Positions 52,658 through 62,568 of a DNA stretch of 64,000 nucleotides are shown here, piece after piece. The DNA comes from Hyphococcus sp. (GTDB lineage Bacteria; Pseudomonadota; Alphaproteobacteria; Caulobacterales; Parvularculaceae). Position numbers and translations under genes: made by a program. The notes below the pieces were generated by a model. It saw only the letters and a program-made list of their open reading frames with translations. It was not told where the DNA came from and did not search any database. The DNA is taken from the NCBI GenBank assembly GCA_021776335.1, contig JAJFGB010000007.1, positions 186,001 through 250,000 on the forward strand, written 5' to 3'. Position 1 is the stretch's first letter; the number at the start of each line of letters is the position of its first letter.

Positions 52658-54877
52658 ATGAGCGGTGAAACGAAATCCTCCTCCAAAGTTGCGACGATAG
52701 CGCGCCGGACTTTCCTTGTTTCAGCCGGTGTTGTCGGCGGCGGCGTCGCCCTCGGCCTCGCGCTTTCTCCGAACCGGTTGAAAATCTATCGTCAGGATGT
52801 CGCGTCAGGTGACGAAATCATCTTGAATACCTGGGTGAAGTTGACGCCCGACAATCAGCTCACTGTCATTATTCCGCACTCGGAAATGGGCCAGGGCGTC
52901 GGCACCGGCCTCGCACAAATGCTGGCGGAGGAAATGGAAGTCGACTGGGAAACCGTTTCGATCGAGCAAGCGCCTGCAGACGACACCTATATCAACAGCG
53001 ACCTTGGACGCGGATATATTGTGGGCGAGGGCGCGCGGATCCCCGGCTTTGTCTATCCGATGCTTGATTTTACGTTCCTGCAGATCGCAAAGGGCCTGGT
53101 CGGCCAGTTAACCGGCGGCAGCACCGCCATTCGGTTGACCGGTTATCACGGCATGCGCCGCGCCGGTGCGGCGGCCCGCGAAATGCTCATGCGCGCAGCC
53201 GCTGAAGAATGGGACGTGCCGATGAATTCGCTGCGCGCCGAGGCGAGCATCCTTCATCATGACGCGTCAAATCGCTCAGCCAATTTCGGGTCTTTTGCAG
53301 CCGCCGCCGCAAAGTTTACGCCGAACCTTAAACCTGCGCTCAAATCGCCGTCGCAATACAAAATCGTGGGGACGCCAAAGCCCCGCCTCGACCTGCCGGA
53401 GAAGGTCAACGGCAAAGCGCAATTCGGCATGGACGTCATCGTGCCGGGCATGAAATACGCTGCCATTGCGCAAGCCCCGATATTTGGCGCGCGCGCCGCC
53501 GCCGTCGACGACCCGGCAAATGCGGCGCAACACATCGTTATCCTTGAAAACGCCGTCGTCGCGGTCGCGGACAGTTATTGGGAGGCTTCAAACGCCCTCC
53601 GCCAGCTTGAGATTACCTGGGAAGGCGGCGATCCGACGCTCACGAGTGACGCATTGCGCGCGCAGCATAACGCGCATCTTGAAGAAACGCGCCATGAAGA
53701 AATCATGGAGAAAACCGGCAAGGCGCCGGAGAAATTGCAGGCGGCGGAGACGCTTTCTGTAGAATACGCCGTGCCGTATCTCGCTCATGCGACCATGGAG
53801 CCGATGAACTGCACGGCGTCGGTCCGCGACGGCAAATGCGATCTTTGGGTCGGCCATCAAAATCCGATCGCCGCGCGCGACGATGCGGCGAAGGCGTTGG
53901 GCCTGGAAAAAAGTGACGTGAAGATCCACAACACGTATCTCGGCGGCGGATTCGGCAGGCGCGCGAGAACTGACAATGTGGTCCAGGCTGCGCGTGTCGC
54001 GGCGGAAATCGGCGTGCCGGTGAAACTCATCTGGTCGCGTGAGCAGGATATGACCAACGACTTTTATCGTCCGGCCGTGGTCTCGCGCATGAGCGGCCTC
54101 GTCGAGAACGGAACGATCAGTGCGATGTCGCACGCTTATGTATTTGCCGACGCCGGCATGCCGGATTCAGAGCGACCTTTTGCGTTTCAATATGACGTTT
54201 CAAACCAGCGCATAGCGCGCCATCCTTTTCCAAGTCCGATCCCGGTCGGCTCCTGGCGCAGCGTTGATTTCACCCAGATGGGCTTTTTCAACGAAAGCTT
54301 CATCGACGAACTCGCCCATAGAGCGGGCGCGGACCCGCTGGGCTTTCGTCTTGCCCACAAGTCCGACCCGCGCCATCGCGCAGTTTTGGAGCGCCTCAGC
54401 GACGAAGCGAACTGGGGCCGGCCCAAAATGCCTGGCGCAAGTCAGGGGATCGCGATCATCGACAGTTTTGAAACGATTGTCGGACAGGTGGCGGAGATTA
54501 CTGTCGAGGACGACAACCGCGTGCGTCTTCACCGCCTCACATCGGTTGTCGATTGCGGTCAGGTGATTAACCCGAATGCAGCCGAGGCCCAGATTCACTC
54601 CTCCGTTATCTTTGCACTCTCTGCGGTCTTCTTCGGCGAGATCACGCTTGAGAATGGCGAGGTCGTTCAACAAAATTTCCCTGACTACGATATGATCCGG
54701 CTCCGCAACGCGCCGATACAAGACGTGCACTTCATTAACAGCGGTCACCCCCCAGGCGGGCTTGGCGAGCCGGGAACGCCGCCGGTAGCGCCAGCACTGA
54801 CAAACGCGATCTTCGCTGCCGTTGGAACCCGCATTCGTGAATTACCCCTGACGCGGGCGGGGTTCCGAAGCGTTTAG
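52658..54877 (+). CDS. iorB: Isoquinoline 1-oxidoreductase-like beta subunit, molybdopterin-binding
   Basis: The 739-aa catalytic subunit belongs to the xanthine dehydrogenase family that oxidises N-heterocycles or aldehydes using water. A twin-arginine signal (ARRTFLVSAGVV, RR at 16-17) sends it folded to the periplasm, as in IorB and related aldehyde dehydrogenases. Typical motifs are SEMGQGVGTGLAQMLAEE near 71-88, TYLGGGFGRRARTDNV near 427-442 and GGLGEPGTPPVAPALTNA near the C-terminus, which contains the catalytic Glu of the family. The substrate cannot be told. The adjacent cytochrome c is a likely electron acceptor. Confidence 0.92.
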   Translation: MSGETKSSSKVATIARRTFLVSAGVVGGGVALGLALSPNRLKIYRQDVASGDEIILNTWVKLTPDNQLTVIIPHSEMGQGVGTGLAQMLAEEMEVDWETVSIEQAPADDTYINSDLGRGYIVGEGARIPGFVYPMLDFTFLQIAKGLVGQLTGGSTAIRLTGYHGMRRAGAAAREMLMRAAAEEWDVPMNSLRAEASILHHDASNRSANFGSFAAAAAKFTPNLKPALKSPSQYKIVGTPKPRLDLPEKVNGKAQFGMDVIVPGMKYAAIAQAPIFGARAAAVDDPANAAQHIVILENAVVAVADSYWEASNALRQLEITWEGGDPTLTSDALRAQHNAHLEETRHEEIMEKTGKAPEKLQAAETLSVEYAVPYLAHATMEPMNCTASVRDGKCDLWVGHQNPIAARDDAAKALGLEKSDVKIHNTYLGGGFGRRARTDNVVQAARVAAEIGVPVKLIWSREQDMTNDFYRPAVVSRMSGLVENGTISAMSHAYVFADAGMPDSERPFAFQYDVSNQRIARHPFPSPIPVGSWRSVDFTQMGFFNESFIDELAHRAGADPLGFRLAHKSDPRHRAVLERLSDEANWGRPKMPGASQGIAIIDSFETIVGQVAEITVEDDNRVRLHRLTSVVDCGQVINPNAAEAQIHSSVIFALSAVFFGEITLENGEVVQQNFPDYDMIRLRNAPIQDVHFINSGHPPGGLGEPGTPPVAPALTNAIFAAVGTRIRELPLTRAGFRSV

Positions 54878-55011
54878 GAGAGCCGCCGCACCCGCGTTTG
54901 CGCCTGGATTTTTATCTCGGCGAAATTGATCTGGATTATTGTTTTGCTGGGGAATCAAATCCAAAACAGGCTGCACTTTCTGTGAATACGCTCGAAAACG
55001 GAGAATTCGTG

Positions 55012-55548
55012 ATGTTGAGATACTGCGCCCCAATGGCAGTTTTTGCGCTTGCCGCCTGTGGTGAGGCGGGTAATTCCGGGCAAAACCTTGCCCAAGCGGC
55101 CCACGGCATTGAAGTCGTTTCCCGCGACGTAGATTCCGCCAGCGGACGGGCGCTCTTTGTCGATAAGGGCTGTGTCATCTGCCATGCGGTTAATGGTGTG
55201 GGCGGTAAGGCCGCGCCAGCGCTCGATGCCGAGATTGGCGCGCCGCCAATTGATCCGCTCGATTTTGCAGCGCGGATGTGGCGCGGGGCGCCGGCGATGA
55301 TTGAGCTTCAGTCGATTGAACTTGGCTACACGATCTACCTGACGGCGGACGAAATTGCCGATCTCTCGGCATTTTCCGGTGATCTGGCGGAACAAAAACT
55401 ACTCGACCTGGAACAGCTGCCGGAAACCATGAAAAACGGCCTCCTCGATGAGCAGTTTTGGGAAGTGGAAGACTGGGACGGATTTCTGCGTTCCGGGCAG
55501 GAAGGGGCTGACCCTGAAGAGCCCGCTATGCCGGAAAATCAAAATTAG
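55012..55548 (+). CDS. Lipoprotein cytochrome c
   Basis: ATG 55012 with GGAGA seven bases upstream gives a 178-aa protein with a lipobox (FALAAC, Cys16) and one haem motif CVICH at 54-58. A Met that could be the sixth ligand lies in ARMWRGAPAM near 96-104. The C-terminal 60 residues are acidic. As a membrane-anchored periplasmic cytochrome placed 134 bases after iorB it probably takes electrons from the IorAB enzyme to the respiratory chain. Confidence 0.85.
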   Translation: MLRYCAPMAVFALAACGEAGNSGQNLAQAAHGIEVVSRDVDSASGRALFVDKGCVICHAVNGVGGKAAPALDAEIGAPPIDPLDFAARMWRGAPAMIELQSIELGYTIYLTADEIADLSAFSGDLAEQKLLDLEQLPETMKNGLLDEQFWEVEDWDGFLRSGQEGADPEEPAMPENQN

Positions 55549-55689
55549 CCCTGACCCGGCGCCACCCTAATGGAAAACTGCGGTTTTCGGCCCCAAAGGG
55601 TCGGAATCGCGTTGCGTTCTTATGCGCACCTTTCTAGTTTCCGGCCAGATTTGCATACGGGGCGACGGGCCCCTTGAAGGAGCGCATTC

Positions 55690-56085
55690 GTGGCGACGCC
55701 AGACTTTCTGCTCAATTATTTGCCGATCCTGATTTTCCTGGGGCTCTCAATTGTGCTTGGGCTCGGATTTCTGGTGGCGCCCATGATTATTGCGCCCTCA
55801 GACCCGGATCCGGAGAAGGTCTCGACTTATGAATGCGGGTTCAATGCGTTTGACGATGCGCGGATGAAATTTGACGTTCAATTTTATATCGTTGCGATCC
55901 TTTTTATTATCGTCGATCTCGACGTCGCTTTTCTCTTTCCCTGGGCGGTGACGCTTTTTAACCCTGAGCTTGGCGCGGATCGTGGCTTTCAGATCTTCGC
56001 TTTCTGGTCGATGTTTGTCTTTATCGCGGTCTTTGCCGTTGGTTACATTTATGAGTGGAAAAAAGGCGCGCTCGAATGGCGATAG
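55690..56085 (+). CDS. nuoA: NADH-quinone oxidoreductase subunit A
   Basis: NuoA is a three-TM membrane-arm subunit of complex I. The 131-aa protein has TM segments at about 8-32, 65-85 and 95-118, and the conserved loop [24 protein letters not shown] with the invariant Cys near 49. GTG start with AAGGAGCG upstream. It is the first gene of the nuo cluster; its 3' end overlaps nuoB by 10 bases. Confidence 0.96.
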   Translation: MATPDFLLNYLPILIFLGLSIVLGLGFLVAPMIIAPSDPDPEKVSTYECGFNAFDDARMKFDVQFYIVAILFIIVDLDVAFLFPWAVTLFNPELGADRGFQIFAFWSMFVFIAVFAVGYIYEWKKGALEWR

Positions 56086-56645
56086 AACCCGACAAAATGC
56101 CCTATGGAACGGCGGCGCGTGTGGGCGCGCCCGGCTATGATCCGTCCATCAAAGATCCATTTTATTCCGAGATGTCGGATCAACTCGCTGACCGGGGGTT
56201 CATCACGGCGCCAGCCGACGCGCTGATCAATTGGGCGCGCACCGGCTCTTTGATGTGGATGACTTTCGGACTTGCCTGCTGCGCCGTTGAAATGATGCAG
56301 GCGTCGATGCCCCGTTATGACGTGGAACGCTTTGGGTTTGCGCCGCGCGCCTCGCCGCGCCAGTCCGATGTCATGATTGTCGCCGGGACACTCACCAATA
56401 AAATGGCGCCGGCGCTGCGCAAGGTTTACGATCAGATGCCGAACCCGCGCTATGTGATCTCCATGGGGTCCTGCGCTAATGGCGGTGGTTATTATCATTA
56501 TTCCTATGCGGTGGTGCGCGGTTGCGACCGCGTGGTGCCGGTCGATATCTATGTGCCGGGCTGTCCGCCAACCGCCGAAGCGCTGGTTTACGGCATCCTG
56601 CAATTACAGAAAAAAATCCGCCGCGAAGGCTCTATTGTACGGTAA
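56076..56645 (+). CDS. nuoB: NADH-quinone oxidoreductase subunit B
   Basis: NuoB holds iron-sulfur cluster N2, the last cluster before quinone. The start ATG 56076 ([11 protein letters not shown]) inside the nuoA end gives 189 aa. The ligands are Cys68 and Cys69 (LACCAVEMM), Cys133 (GSCANGGG) and Cys163 ([10 protein letters not shown]). A GGAAAAAAGGCG stretch in nuoA serves as ribosome-binding site. Confidence 0.97.
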   Translation: MAIEPDKMPYGTAARVGAPGYDPSIKDPFYSEMSDQLADRGFITAPADALINWARTGSLMWMTFGLACCAVEMMQASMPRYDVERFGFAPRASPRQSDVMIVAGTLTNKMAPALRKVYDQMPNPRYVISMGSCANGGGYYHYSYAVVRGCDRVVPVDIYVPGCPPTAEALVYGILQLQKKIRREGSIVR

Positions 56646-56650
56646 TTTGC

Positions 56651-57262
56651 ATGAGCGAAGAACTTAAAGAACTTGGCGCGCATATCGCAGCGTCTATCGA
56701 CAGCGACATCCGCGACTGGCGCGTGGAACATGGCGAGCTGACCGTGGATGCGCGAGCTGATCGTATCGCGCCCGTGTTGAAATTTCTGCGCGACGATCCG
56801 CTAACAAAATTCCTTGTCCTGATTGATTTGACGGGCGTTGATTATCCCGAGCGCACCAGGCGTTTTGATGTGGTCTATCACCTCTTGTCGATGCACAATA
56901 ATACGCGCATCCGCATTAAGGCGCAGCTCGGCGAAGATGAAACCATCCCGACTGCAATCGAGGTTTACCCTTGCGCCGACTGGTTCGAGCGCGAGGCATT
57001 TGACATGTATGGCATCGTGTTTTCCGGTCATCCGGATTTGCGGCGTATCCTGACCGATTACGGCTTCGAAGGTTACCCTTTACGCAAGGACTTCCCGCTC
57101 ACCGGCCATGTGGAGGTGCGTTATGACGATGAGCAAAAGCGCGTCGTTTACGAGCCTGTGAAACTGACCCAGGAATTTCGCAATTTCGACTACCTCTCTC
57201 CCTGGGAAGGCGCGCAATATGTGCTGCCGGGCGATGAAAAAGCTGAGGGTGAGGGCGCCTGA
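56651..57262 (+). CDS. nuoC: NADH-quinone oxidoreductase subunit C
   Basis: NuoC is a hydrophilic 30-kDa-type subunit of the connecting arm. ATG 56651 is chosen by family length (203 aa). The signature [40 protein letters not shown] (split, about 114-153) is complete. It is separate from nuoD, unlike the NuoCD fusion of E. coli, and its stop overlaps the nuoD start by one base. Confidence 0.96.
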   Translation: MSEELKELGAHIAASIDSDIRDWRVEHGELTVDARADRIAPVLKFLRDDPLTKFLVLIDLTGVDYPERTRRFDVVYHLLSMHNNTRIRIKAQLGEDETIPTAIEVYPCADWFEREAFDMYGIVFSGHPDLRRILTDYGFEGYPLRKDFPLTGHVEVRYDDEQKRVVYEPVKLTQEFRNFDYLSPWEGAQYVLPGDEKAEGEGA

Positions 57263-58488
57263 TGGCTGACGGAACAAAAATTATCGACGTAGAAGACAGC
57301 GCCTCGGACGCGTCGTCGGAGCGATCCTTCACGATCAATTTCGGCCCGCAGCACCCGGCGGCCCACGGCGTGTTGCGTCTGGTGCTGGAACTTGACGGCG
57401 AAGTCGTGGAACGGGTCGATCCGCATATCGGCCTGCTGCATCGCGGCACTGAAAAGCTGATTGAACACAAAACTTATTTACAGGCGATCCCCTATTTTGA
57501 TCGGCTTGATTATGTCGCGCCGATGAACCAGGAGCACGCGTTCTGTCTCGCCGCGGAAAAACTACTTGGCATCGAAGTGCCAAAACGCGCGCAGCATATT
57601 CGCGTCCTCTTCAGTGAAATTGGTCGTATTCTGTCGCATATCCTCAACGTCACGACTCAAGCCATGGATGTCGGCGCCTTGACGCCGCCGCTCTGGGGTT
57701 TTGAAGAGCGTGAAAAACTGATGGTATTTTATGAGCGCGCATCGGGCAGCCGTATGCACGCGGCCTATTTTCGCGTTGGCGGCGTGCATCAGGACCTCCC
57801 GGATGCGTTGATCGATGATTTGGACGCCTGGTGCGATCAATTCCCGGCAAAGATGGCGGACATTGAAACGCTGATTACAGATAACCGCATCTTCAAACAG
57901 CGCAATGTGGATATTGGCGTTGTCACCAAAGAAGAGGCGTTCGCCTGGGGCTTTTCCGGCGTGATGGTCAGGGGCTCCGGTATTCAGTGGGATTTGCGGC
58001 GTGCGCAGCCTTATGAAACCTATGATGAATATGAGTTCCAAATCCCTATCGGCAAGAATGGCGACTGCTATGATCGCTATCTCTGCCGCATGGAGGAGAT
58101 GACGCAATCTATTTCGATCATGAAGCAGGCGATAGCGAAAATCCGGGCAACCCCGGGTCCGGTGATGACGACGGACGGCAAGGTGGCGCCGCCCAAGCGC
58201 GCGGAGATGAAGGGCAATATGGAAGCCCTCATTCATCACTTTAAGCTCTATACGGAAGGCTTCCACGTGCCGGCGGGCGAAGTTTATACCGCCGTTGAAG
58301 CGCCCAAAGGCGAGTTTGGCGTTTATCTTGTTTCAGATGGTTCCAACAAACCCTATCGCTGCAAAATCCGGGCGCCGGGCTATCCGCATCTTCAGGCTAT
58401 GGACTGGATGTGCAAAGGCCATATGCTGGCCGATGTCTCTGCGATTATCGGCTCGCTTGATGTGGTGTTTGGTGAGATCGATCGGTGA
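57262..58488 (+). CDS. nuoD: NADH-quinone oxidoreductase subunit D
   Basis: NuoD is the 49-kDa subunit that forms the quinone site with NuoB. The 408-aa protein has [17 protein letters not shown] near 27-43, [12 protein letters not shown] near 56-67 and the C-terminal [17 protein letters not shown] and DVVFGEIDR end. The quinone-binding His and Tyr positions appear conserved. The following gene starts inside its stop region. Confidence 0.97.
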   Translation: MADGTKIIDVEDSASDASSERSFTINFGPQHPAAHGVLRLVLELDGEVVERVDPHIGLLHRGTEKLIEHKTYLQAIPYFDRLDYVAPMNQEHAFCLAAEKLLGIEVPKRAQHIRVLFSEIGRILSHILNVTTQAMDVGALTPPLWGFEEREKLMVFYERASGSRMHAAYFRVGGVHQDLPDALIDDLDAWCDQFPAKMADIETLITDNRIFKQRNVDIGVVTKEEAFAWGFSGVMVRGSGIQWDLRRAQPYETYDEYEFQIPIGKNGDCYDRYLCRMEEMTQSISIMKQAIAKIRATPGPVMTTDGKVAPPKRAEMKGNMEALIHHFKLYTEGFHVPAGEVYTAVEAPKGEFGVYLVSDGSNKPYRCKIRAPGYPHLQAMDWMCKGHMLADVSAIIGSLDVVFGEIDR

Positions 58489-58757
58489 GCGATCAGGTTT
58501 CTTGCGCCGAGCATGGCGTTCAAGAAGAAACATTCGTTTGCACACACATTTGTGACACTCTGGAAGACGGTATTCAGCGCGGTTTTAACTGGAAACTGGA
58601 CGAGGATGGTGAATTTACCGCGGTTTGCGATGGTTGTCACAATGCTTCTGATGACGAGTGGGGACGCATAAGCGGACAAGTCATTCGATTGCTATGTTTG
58701 CTCTGTTTCAAACGTGCGGGTGAAATGAACAAAGTAAACATGCAGATTGAACGATGA
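58485..58757 (+). CDS. Small Cys/His-rich protein 1, nuo-associated paralogue
   Basis: The 90-aa protein starts with GTG overlapping the nuoD stop by four bases. Its metal-ligand-like positions are Cys7-x2-His10, Cys19-x-His21, Cys48-x2-Cys51 and Cys71-x2-Cys74. The next gene product has the same eight positions in the same spacing, so the pair arose by duplication. I do not recognise a named family. Two zinc-binding sites are plausible. Translational coupling to nuoD suggests a role in complex I assembly, but nothing proves it. Confidence 0.8.
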   Translation: MSDQVSCAEHGVQEETFVCTHICDTLEDGIQRGFNWKLDEDGEFTAVCDGCHNASDDEWGRISGQVIRLLCLLCFKRAGEMNKVNMQIER

Positions 58758-59020
58758 AAATCCCCTCCGTCACCTGTGGCACCCACGGCAAACAGCCCCA
58801 GACATTTGTCTGTGTTCATATCATTGCCGCGCTGAAGAAAGGCGAACCAAACGGCTTTTGGTGGTCGCGATCAGAAGAGGGCGTCTGGGATGCGATCTGC
58901 AATGATTGCAACAATCTCTCGCAGGAAGCATTTGACACGTTGGGGGCCGACAATATCGGCATTGTCTGCCTCGGCTGCTTCGAGGACGCGGCAACACTAA
59001 ATGAAATCGAGCTGGATTAG
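58754..59020 (+). CDS. Small Cys/His-rich protein 2, nuo-associated paralogue
   Basis: The 88-aa protein overlaps the previous gene by four bases. It shares TFVCxHI, GF-W, AxCxxC and CLxCFxxA with it and keeps the ligands Cys8, His11, Cys20, His22, Cys49, Cys52, Cys72 and Cys75. The C-terminus is acidic. Family and function unknown; see the paralogue. Confidence 0.8.
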   Translation: MKIPSVTCGTHGKQPQTFVCVHIIAALKKGEPNGFWWSRSEEGVWDAICNDCNNLSQEAFDTLGADNIGIVCLGCFEDAATLNEIELD

Positions 59021-59167
59021 GGCGCGAATTCTCACGCAAGCCCAGTGAATAAGGGCTGAAGACACCTGAATATCCTGCTTTTCACCGCTTTAGCCGCCAG
59101 CCGCTCAAGCTCACATTAACCATCTTGTGGGTACCTTCCCGGCGAGAAAGCCAGGGAAGAAATCCTT

Positions 59168-60145
59168 ATGTCTGCAGCAAGCCGGTTTGGAATCAGGCCT
59201 ATTTTGCGAATTCTTGATCCGCTGCTGGCTGCAGTGACAGCGATTATCTCGCCATTTGTTTATCTCATCTGCCGCGCCGGCAAGGATACGCCGATATCGC
59301 GCGCTACGTTAGACCGCGCTGGCGTATCGATCGTCCGGCATCATTATTATGAACCGGTGGTGCACGCGGCCGACATCAAAAAACCACTGGACGCTGAACG
59401 ACCCTTGCCCGGGATCGATCTCAACGCTGAGACGCAATTCGGGCTGGTCGATCAATTCCAATATCGCGCAGAGCTTGAGGCGATCCCGCTGGACAAACCG
59501 GCCATTGATCAATTCGGTTATGTGAACGGCCGATATGGTGAGGGCGATGCGGAGATGTTTTACAACATGATCCGGCATTTTAAGCCCAAGCGCATTGTTG
59601 AAGTCGGGTCAGGCCAATCGACCTTGCTGGCGCTTCTGGCGATTGCGGCGAACCGTCGCGATGATCCGGCCTATGATTGCCGTGTCACCTGCATTGAGCC
59701 CTATGAGCAGCCCTGGCTGGAAAGCATCGGCGTCGACGTGGTCAGGCAATGTGTTGAGGATTGCCCTGATGATACGATCCTCTCCCTCGAGCCGGGCGAT
59801 ATCTTCTTTATTGATTCGTCCCATGTGATTCGCCCTCAGGGCGACGTTCTGCACCTCTTTTTGTATCTCCTGCCAATGCTGCGCCCGGGCGTCCTGACGC
59901 ATATCCATGACGTCTTTGTGCCGCGGGATTACCCGGCGGAATGGCTCGTGGAAGACCGCCGCATGTGGAACGAGCAATATCTGCTGGAGGCGTTTTTGAC
60001 CTTCAATCGCGAATTCGAGGTGCTTTTGGCGGTCAACTGGCTCGCCAACCGCCACCGGGACAAGCTCCAAGAGGCTTGCCCAATGCTCATGAAAAAGCCT
60101 AACAAACAGCCGGGCGCGTTCTGGATCAGGCGCGTCGAGCGTTAG
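59168..60145 (+). CDS. Class I SAM-dependent methyltransferase within the nuo cluster
   Basis: The 325-aa protein has a hydrophobic N-terminal segment (LLAAVTAIISPFVYLIC, about 19-35) that may anchor it in the membrane, followed by a Methyltransf_24-like domain with motif I IVEVGSGQSTLLALLAIA near 143-160, CIEPYEQPWL near 174-183 and FFIDSSHVIRPQGD near 212-225. This type is usually linked with cell-surface sugars. The placement between nuoD and nuoE is unusual. A spacing of 147 bases before it suggests its own promoter. Confidence 0.8.
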   Translation: MSAASRFGIRPILRILDPLLAAVTAIISPFVYLICRAGKDTPISRATLDRAGVSIVRHHYYEPVVHAADIKKPLDAERPLPGIDLNAETQFGLVDQFQYRAELEAIPLDKPAIDQFGYVNGRYGEGDAEMFYNMIRHFKPKRIVEVGSGQSTLLALLAIAANRRDDPAYDCRVTCIEPYEQPWLESIGVDVVRQCVEDCPDDTILSLEPGDIFFIDSSHVIRPQGDVLHLFLYLLPMLRPGVLTHIHDVFVPRDYPAEWLVEDRRMWNEQYLLEAFLTFNREFEVLLAVNWLANRHRDKLQEACPMLMKKPNKQPGAFWIRRVER

Positions 60146-60193
60146 ATCGAAAACCGCCTTTCCGGCGGCAATGAACAACACGGGTGATTGATT

Positions 60194-60874
60194 ATGGCGG
60201 CGCGTAAACCCGCGGCCCAGCAGCCGGCTTCATTTCAATGGAGCGCCGAAAACCAGCGCTGGTGTGACGAGCAGACCAAGAAATATCCTGAAGGGCGACA
60301 GGCGTCCTGCGTGATACCTTTTCTCTGGCGCGGCCAGAAACAAGACGGCTGGTGCTCGATCCCGATGATGGAAGTGATCGCGCGTCAGCTTTCGATGCCT
60401 TATATCCGCGTCTACGAAGTCGCGACATTCTATACGATGTTTAATCTGTCGCCGGTGGGCGAAAATTTCGTCCAGCTTTGCGGCACCACCCCTTGCATGT
60501 TGCGCGGCGCGCATGAATTGCGCGAGGTTTGCAAAAAAGTGATCGGCGCAGAGAACCACGTCTCTGATGACGGCAAACTCTCCTGGCTTGAAGTCGAATG
60601 CCTTGGCGCCTGCACCAATGCGCCGATGATCCAGATCTCCACCAAAGAGGGTGATCATTATTATGAAGATCTCACGCCTGAGATCTTCGAGGACCTCCTC
60701 GCGAAAATCCGTCGCGGCGAAGAGGTCAAAATCGGCACGCAACATCCGGGGCGGCATACGTCAGACCCCGAAGGCGAAAACACGACACTTACGGATCCAA
60801 CGCTTTATGATGGATCACGTGCCCAGCCGCTGAAAGAAATTCCGAACGCGCAACCCGCAACGCCCGCTGAATAA
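60194..60874 (+). CDS. nuoE: NADH-quinone oxidoreductase subunit E
   Basis: NuoE carries the [2Fe-2S] cluster N1a. The 226-aa protein (ATG 60194; an earlier TTG at 60188 is possible) has the ligands Cys-x4-Cys in CGTTPC near 95-100 and Cys-x3-Cys in CLGAC near 136-140. YEVATFYTMFNLSPVG near 74-89 is the family core. A polar tail of about 45 residues extends the C-terminus, as in alphaproteobacterial NuoE. Confidence 0.96.
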   Translation: MAARKPAAQQPASFQWSAENQRWCDEQTKKYPEGRQASCVIPFLWRGQKQDGWCSIPMMEVIARQLSMPYIRVYEVATFYTMFNLSPVGENFVQLCGTTPCMLRGAHELREVCKKVIGAENHVSDDGKLSWLEVECLGACTNAPMIQISTKEGDHYYEDLTPEIFEDLLAKIRRGEEVKIGTQHPGRHTSDPEGENTTLTDPTLYDGSRAQPLKEIPNAQPATPAE

Positions 60875-60875
60875 G

Positions 60876-61118
60876 ATGAATGCTCTTGATGATCAAAAAC
60901 GCAGGGACGCCATCAAAGGATTGATCAATATCGCAATCCTGGAAGGCTTTGTTCTGGTGCTGGTTATCGCCGTTTATCTCACGACCAGCAGCGTCTTTTA
61001 TCTCATTGCCGGTATTATGGGCTCGACGCTGATTTTCGCACCGCTGATGCTCCGTTGGTTGAGGGCGCATGGCGACGCAATGACGGCTAAACCGAATAGC
61101 GACGACAATAAAATTTGA
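60876..61118 (+). CDS. Small two-TM protein between nuoE and nuoF
   Basis: The 80-aa protein has two TM helices (about 16-36 and 41-60) and polar ends. Its ATG lies one base after the nuoE stop and nuoF follows after 17 bases, so it is co-transcribed. Small unnamed genes at this place are common in alphaproteobacterial nuo operons. A role in complex I assembly is possible but unproven. Confidence 0.75.
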   Translation: MNALDDQKRRDAIKGLINIAILEGFVLVLVIAVYLTTSSVFYLIAGIMGSTLIFAPLMLRWLRAHGDAMTAKPNSDDNKI

Positions 61119-61135
61119 TCTGATAGGCTTAAACA

Positions 61136-62443
61136 ATGCTCGAAGATAAAGACCGGATATTCACTAATCTCTACGGCCTCCATGACTGGCGGCTGGAAGC
61201 GGCGAAACAACGCGGCGCCTGGAACGGCACCGCGGATTTGATTCGTATGGGACGGGACTGGATCATCCAGCAGATCAAGGATTCAGGATTGCGGGGGCGC
61301 GGCGGGGCCGGTTTTCCGACCGGCCTCAAATGGTCGTTTATGCCTAAGGAAGTCGGCGATCGTCCGCACTATCTTGTTGTGAATGCAGATGAATCTGAAC
61401 CTGGCACCTGCAAGGACCGGGAGATGATGCGTCATGATCCGCATCTCTTTATCGAAGGGTGTTTGATCGCGTCTTTCTCGATGAAGGCGAATGCCTGTTA
61501 CATTTATATTCGCGGCGAATATGTGGACGAGCGCAACAATCTACAGGCAGCAATCGACGAGGCTTATGCGGCTGGTCTGCTCGGCAAAAACGCGGCCGGT
61601 TCGGGATGGGATTTTGATCTTTACGTTCATCATGGTGCCGGCGCCTATATTTGCGGTGAAGAAACTGCGCTGCTTGAAAGTCTTGAAGGCAAGAAAGGCC
61701 AGCCGCGGCTGAAGCCGCCTTTTCCCGCTGGCGCAGGGCTTTATGGCTGCCCAACCACTGTCAATAATGTGGAATCGATCGCTGTTGTGCCGACGATTTT
61801 ACGTCGCGGCGCCGACTGGTTTCAGAAATTCGGGCGTGACAACAACAAAGGCACAAAAGTCTTTTGTATTTCCGGTCATGTTAATCGCCCATGTAACGTG
61901 GAAGAGGCGATGTCGATCCCGTTGCGTCAATTGATCGACACTCATTGCGGCGGCGTTCGCGGCGGCTGGGAGAATTTAAAAGCAGTGATCCCAGGCGGGT
62001 CTTCCGTTCCGCTGCTGCCGAAAGACATTTGCGACGATGTGCTGATGGATTTTGATGCGCTGCGCGATGTCAGGTCGGGCCTTGGGACAGCGGCGGTTAT
62101 TGTGATGGACAAGTCGACGGATGTTGTCCGGGCGATCTCGCGTATCAGTTATTTCTACAAGCATGAGAGTTGCGGTCAGTGCACGCCATGCCGGGAAGGG
62201 ACCGGTTGGATGTGGCGCGTGCTGGAGCGGATGGCGGTGGGTGATTCGACCACCGCGGAAATCGACAAGCTGCTCGATGTCGCGGGCCAGATCGAAGGTC
62301 ATACGATTTGCGCGCTTGGCGACGCCGCCGCCTGGCCGGTCCAGGGCCTCATTCGGCACTTCCGCGGCGAGATCGAAGAGCGCATCAATTCCTATCGCGC
62401 TGATCGCGGTCCGGTCGCCATGACCGGGGTGGCGGCAGAGTAG
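61136..62443 (+). CDS. nuoF: NADH-quinone oxidoreductase subunit F
   Basis: NuoF binds NADH and FMN and holds [4Fe-4S] cluster N3. The 435-aa protein has [15 protein letters not shown] near 54-68, [17 protein letters not shown] near 84-100, [12 protein letters not shown] near 174-185, and cluster ligands [12 protein letters not shown] near 343-354 with the fourth Cys in HTICALGD. It is distinct from fdsB by lacking the N-terminal thioredoxin domain. nuoG does not follow. Confidence 0.97.
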   Translation: MLEDKDRIFTNLYGLHDWRLEAAKQRGAWNGTADLIRMGRDWIIQQIKDSGLRGRGGAGFPTGLKWSFMPKEVGDRPHYLVVNADESEPGTCKDREMMRHDPHLFIEGCLIASFSMKANACYIYIRGEYVDERNNLQAAIDEAYAAGLLGKNAAGSGWDFDLYVHHGAGAYICGEETALLESLEGKKGQPRLKPPFPAGAGLYGCPTTVNNVESIAVVPTILRRGADWFQKFGRDNNKGTKVFCISGHVNRPCNVEEAMSIPLRQLIDTHCGGVRGGWENLKAVIPGGSSVPLLPKDICDDVLMDFDALRDVRSGLGTAAVIVMDKSTDVVRAISRISYFYKHESCGQCTPCREGTGWMWRVLERMAVGDSTTAEIDKLLDVAGQIEGHTICALGDAAAWPVQGLIRHFRGEIEERINSYRADRGPVAMTGVAAE

Positions 62444-62568
62444 CCTCTGTCGATTGTTTTGAATTCAGTGCTGACTTTATGTGAGAATTGTGGAAAGTGC
62501 TTGCGCTGCAGCGAATCGCGTGATTCTGTCTGCGTTTAGAGATTACAACATTAATGAAGGAATTTCCT

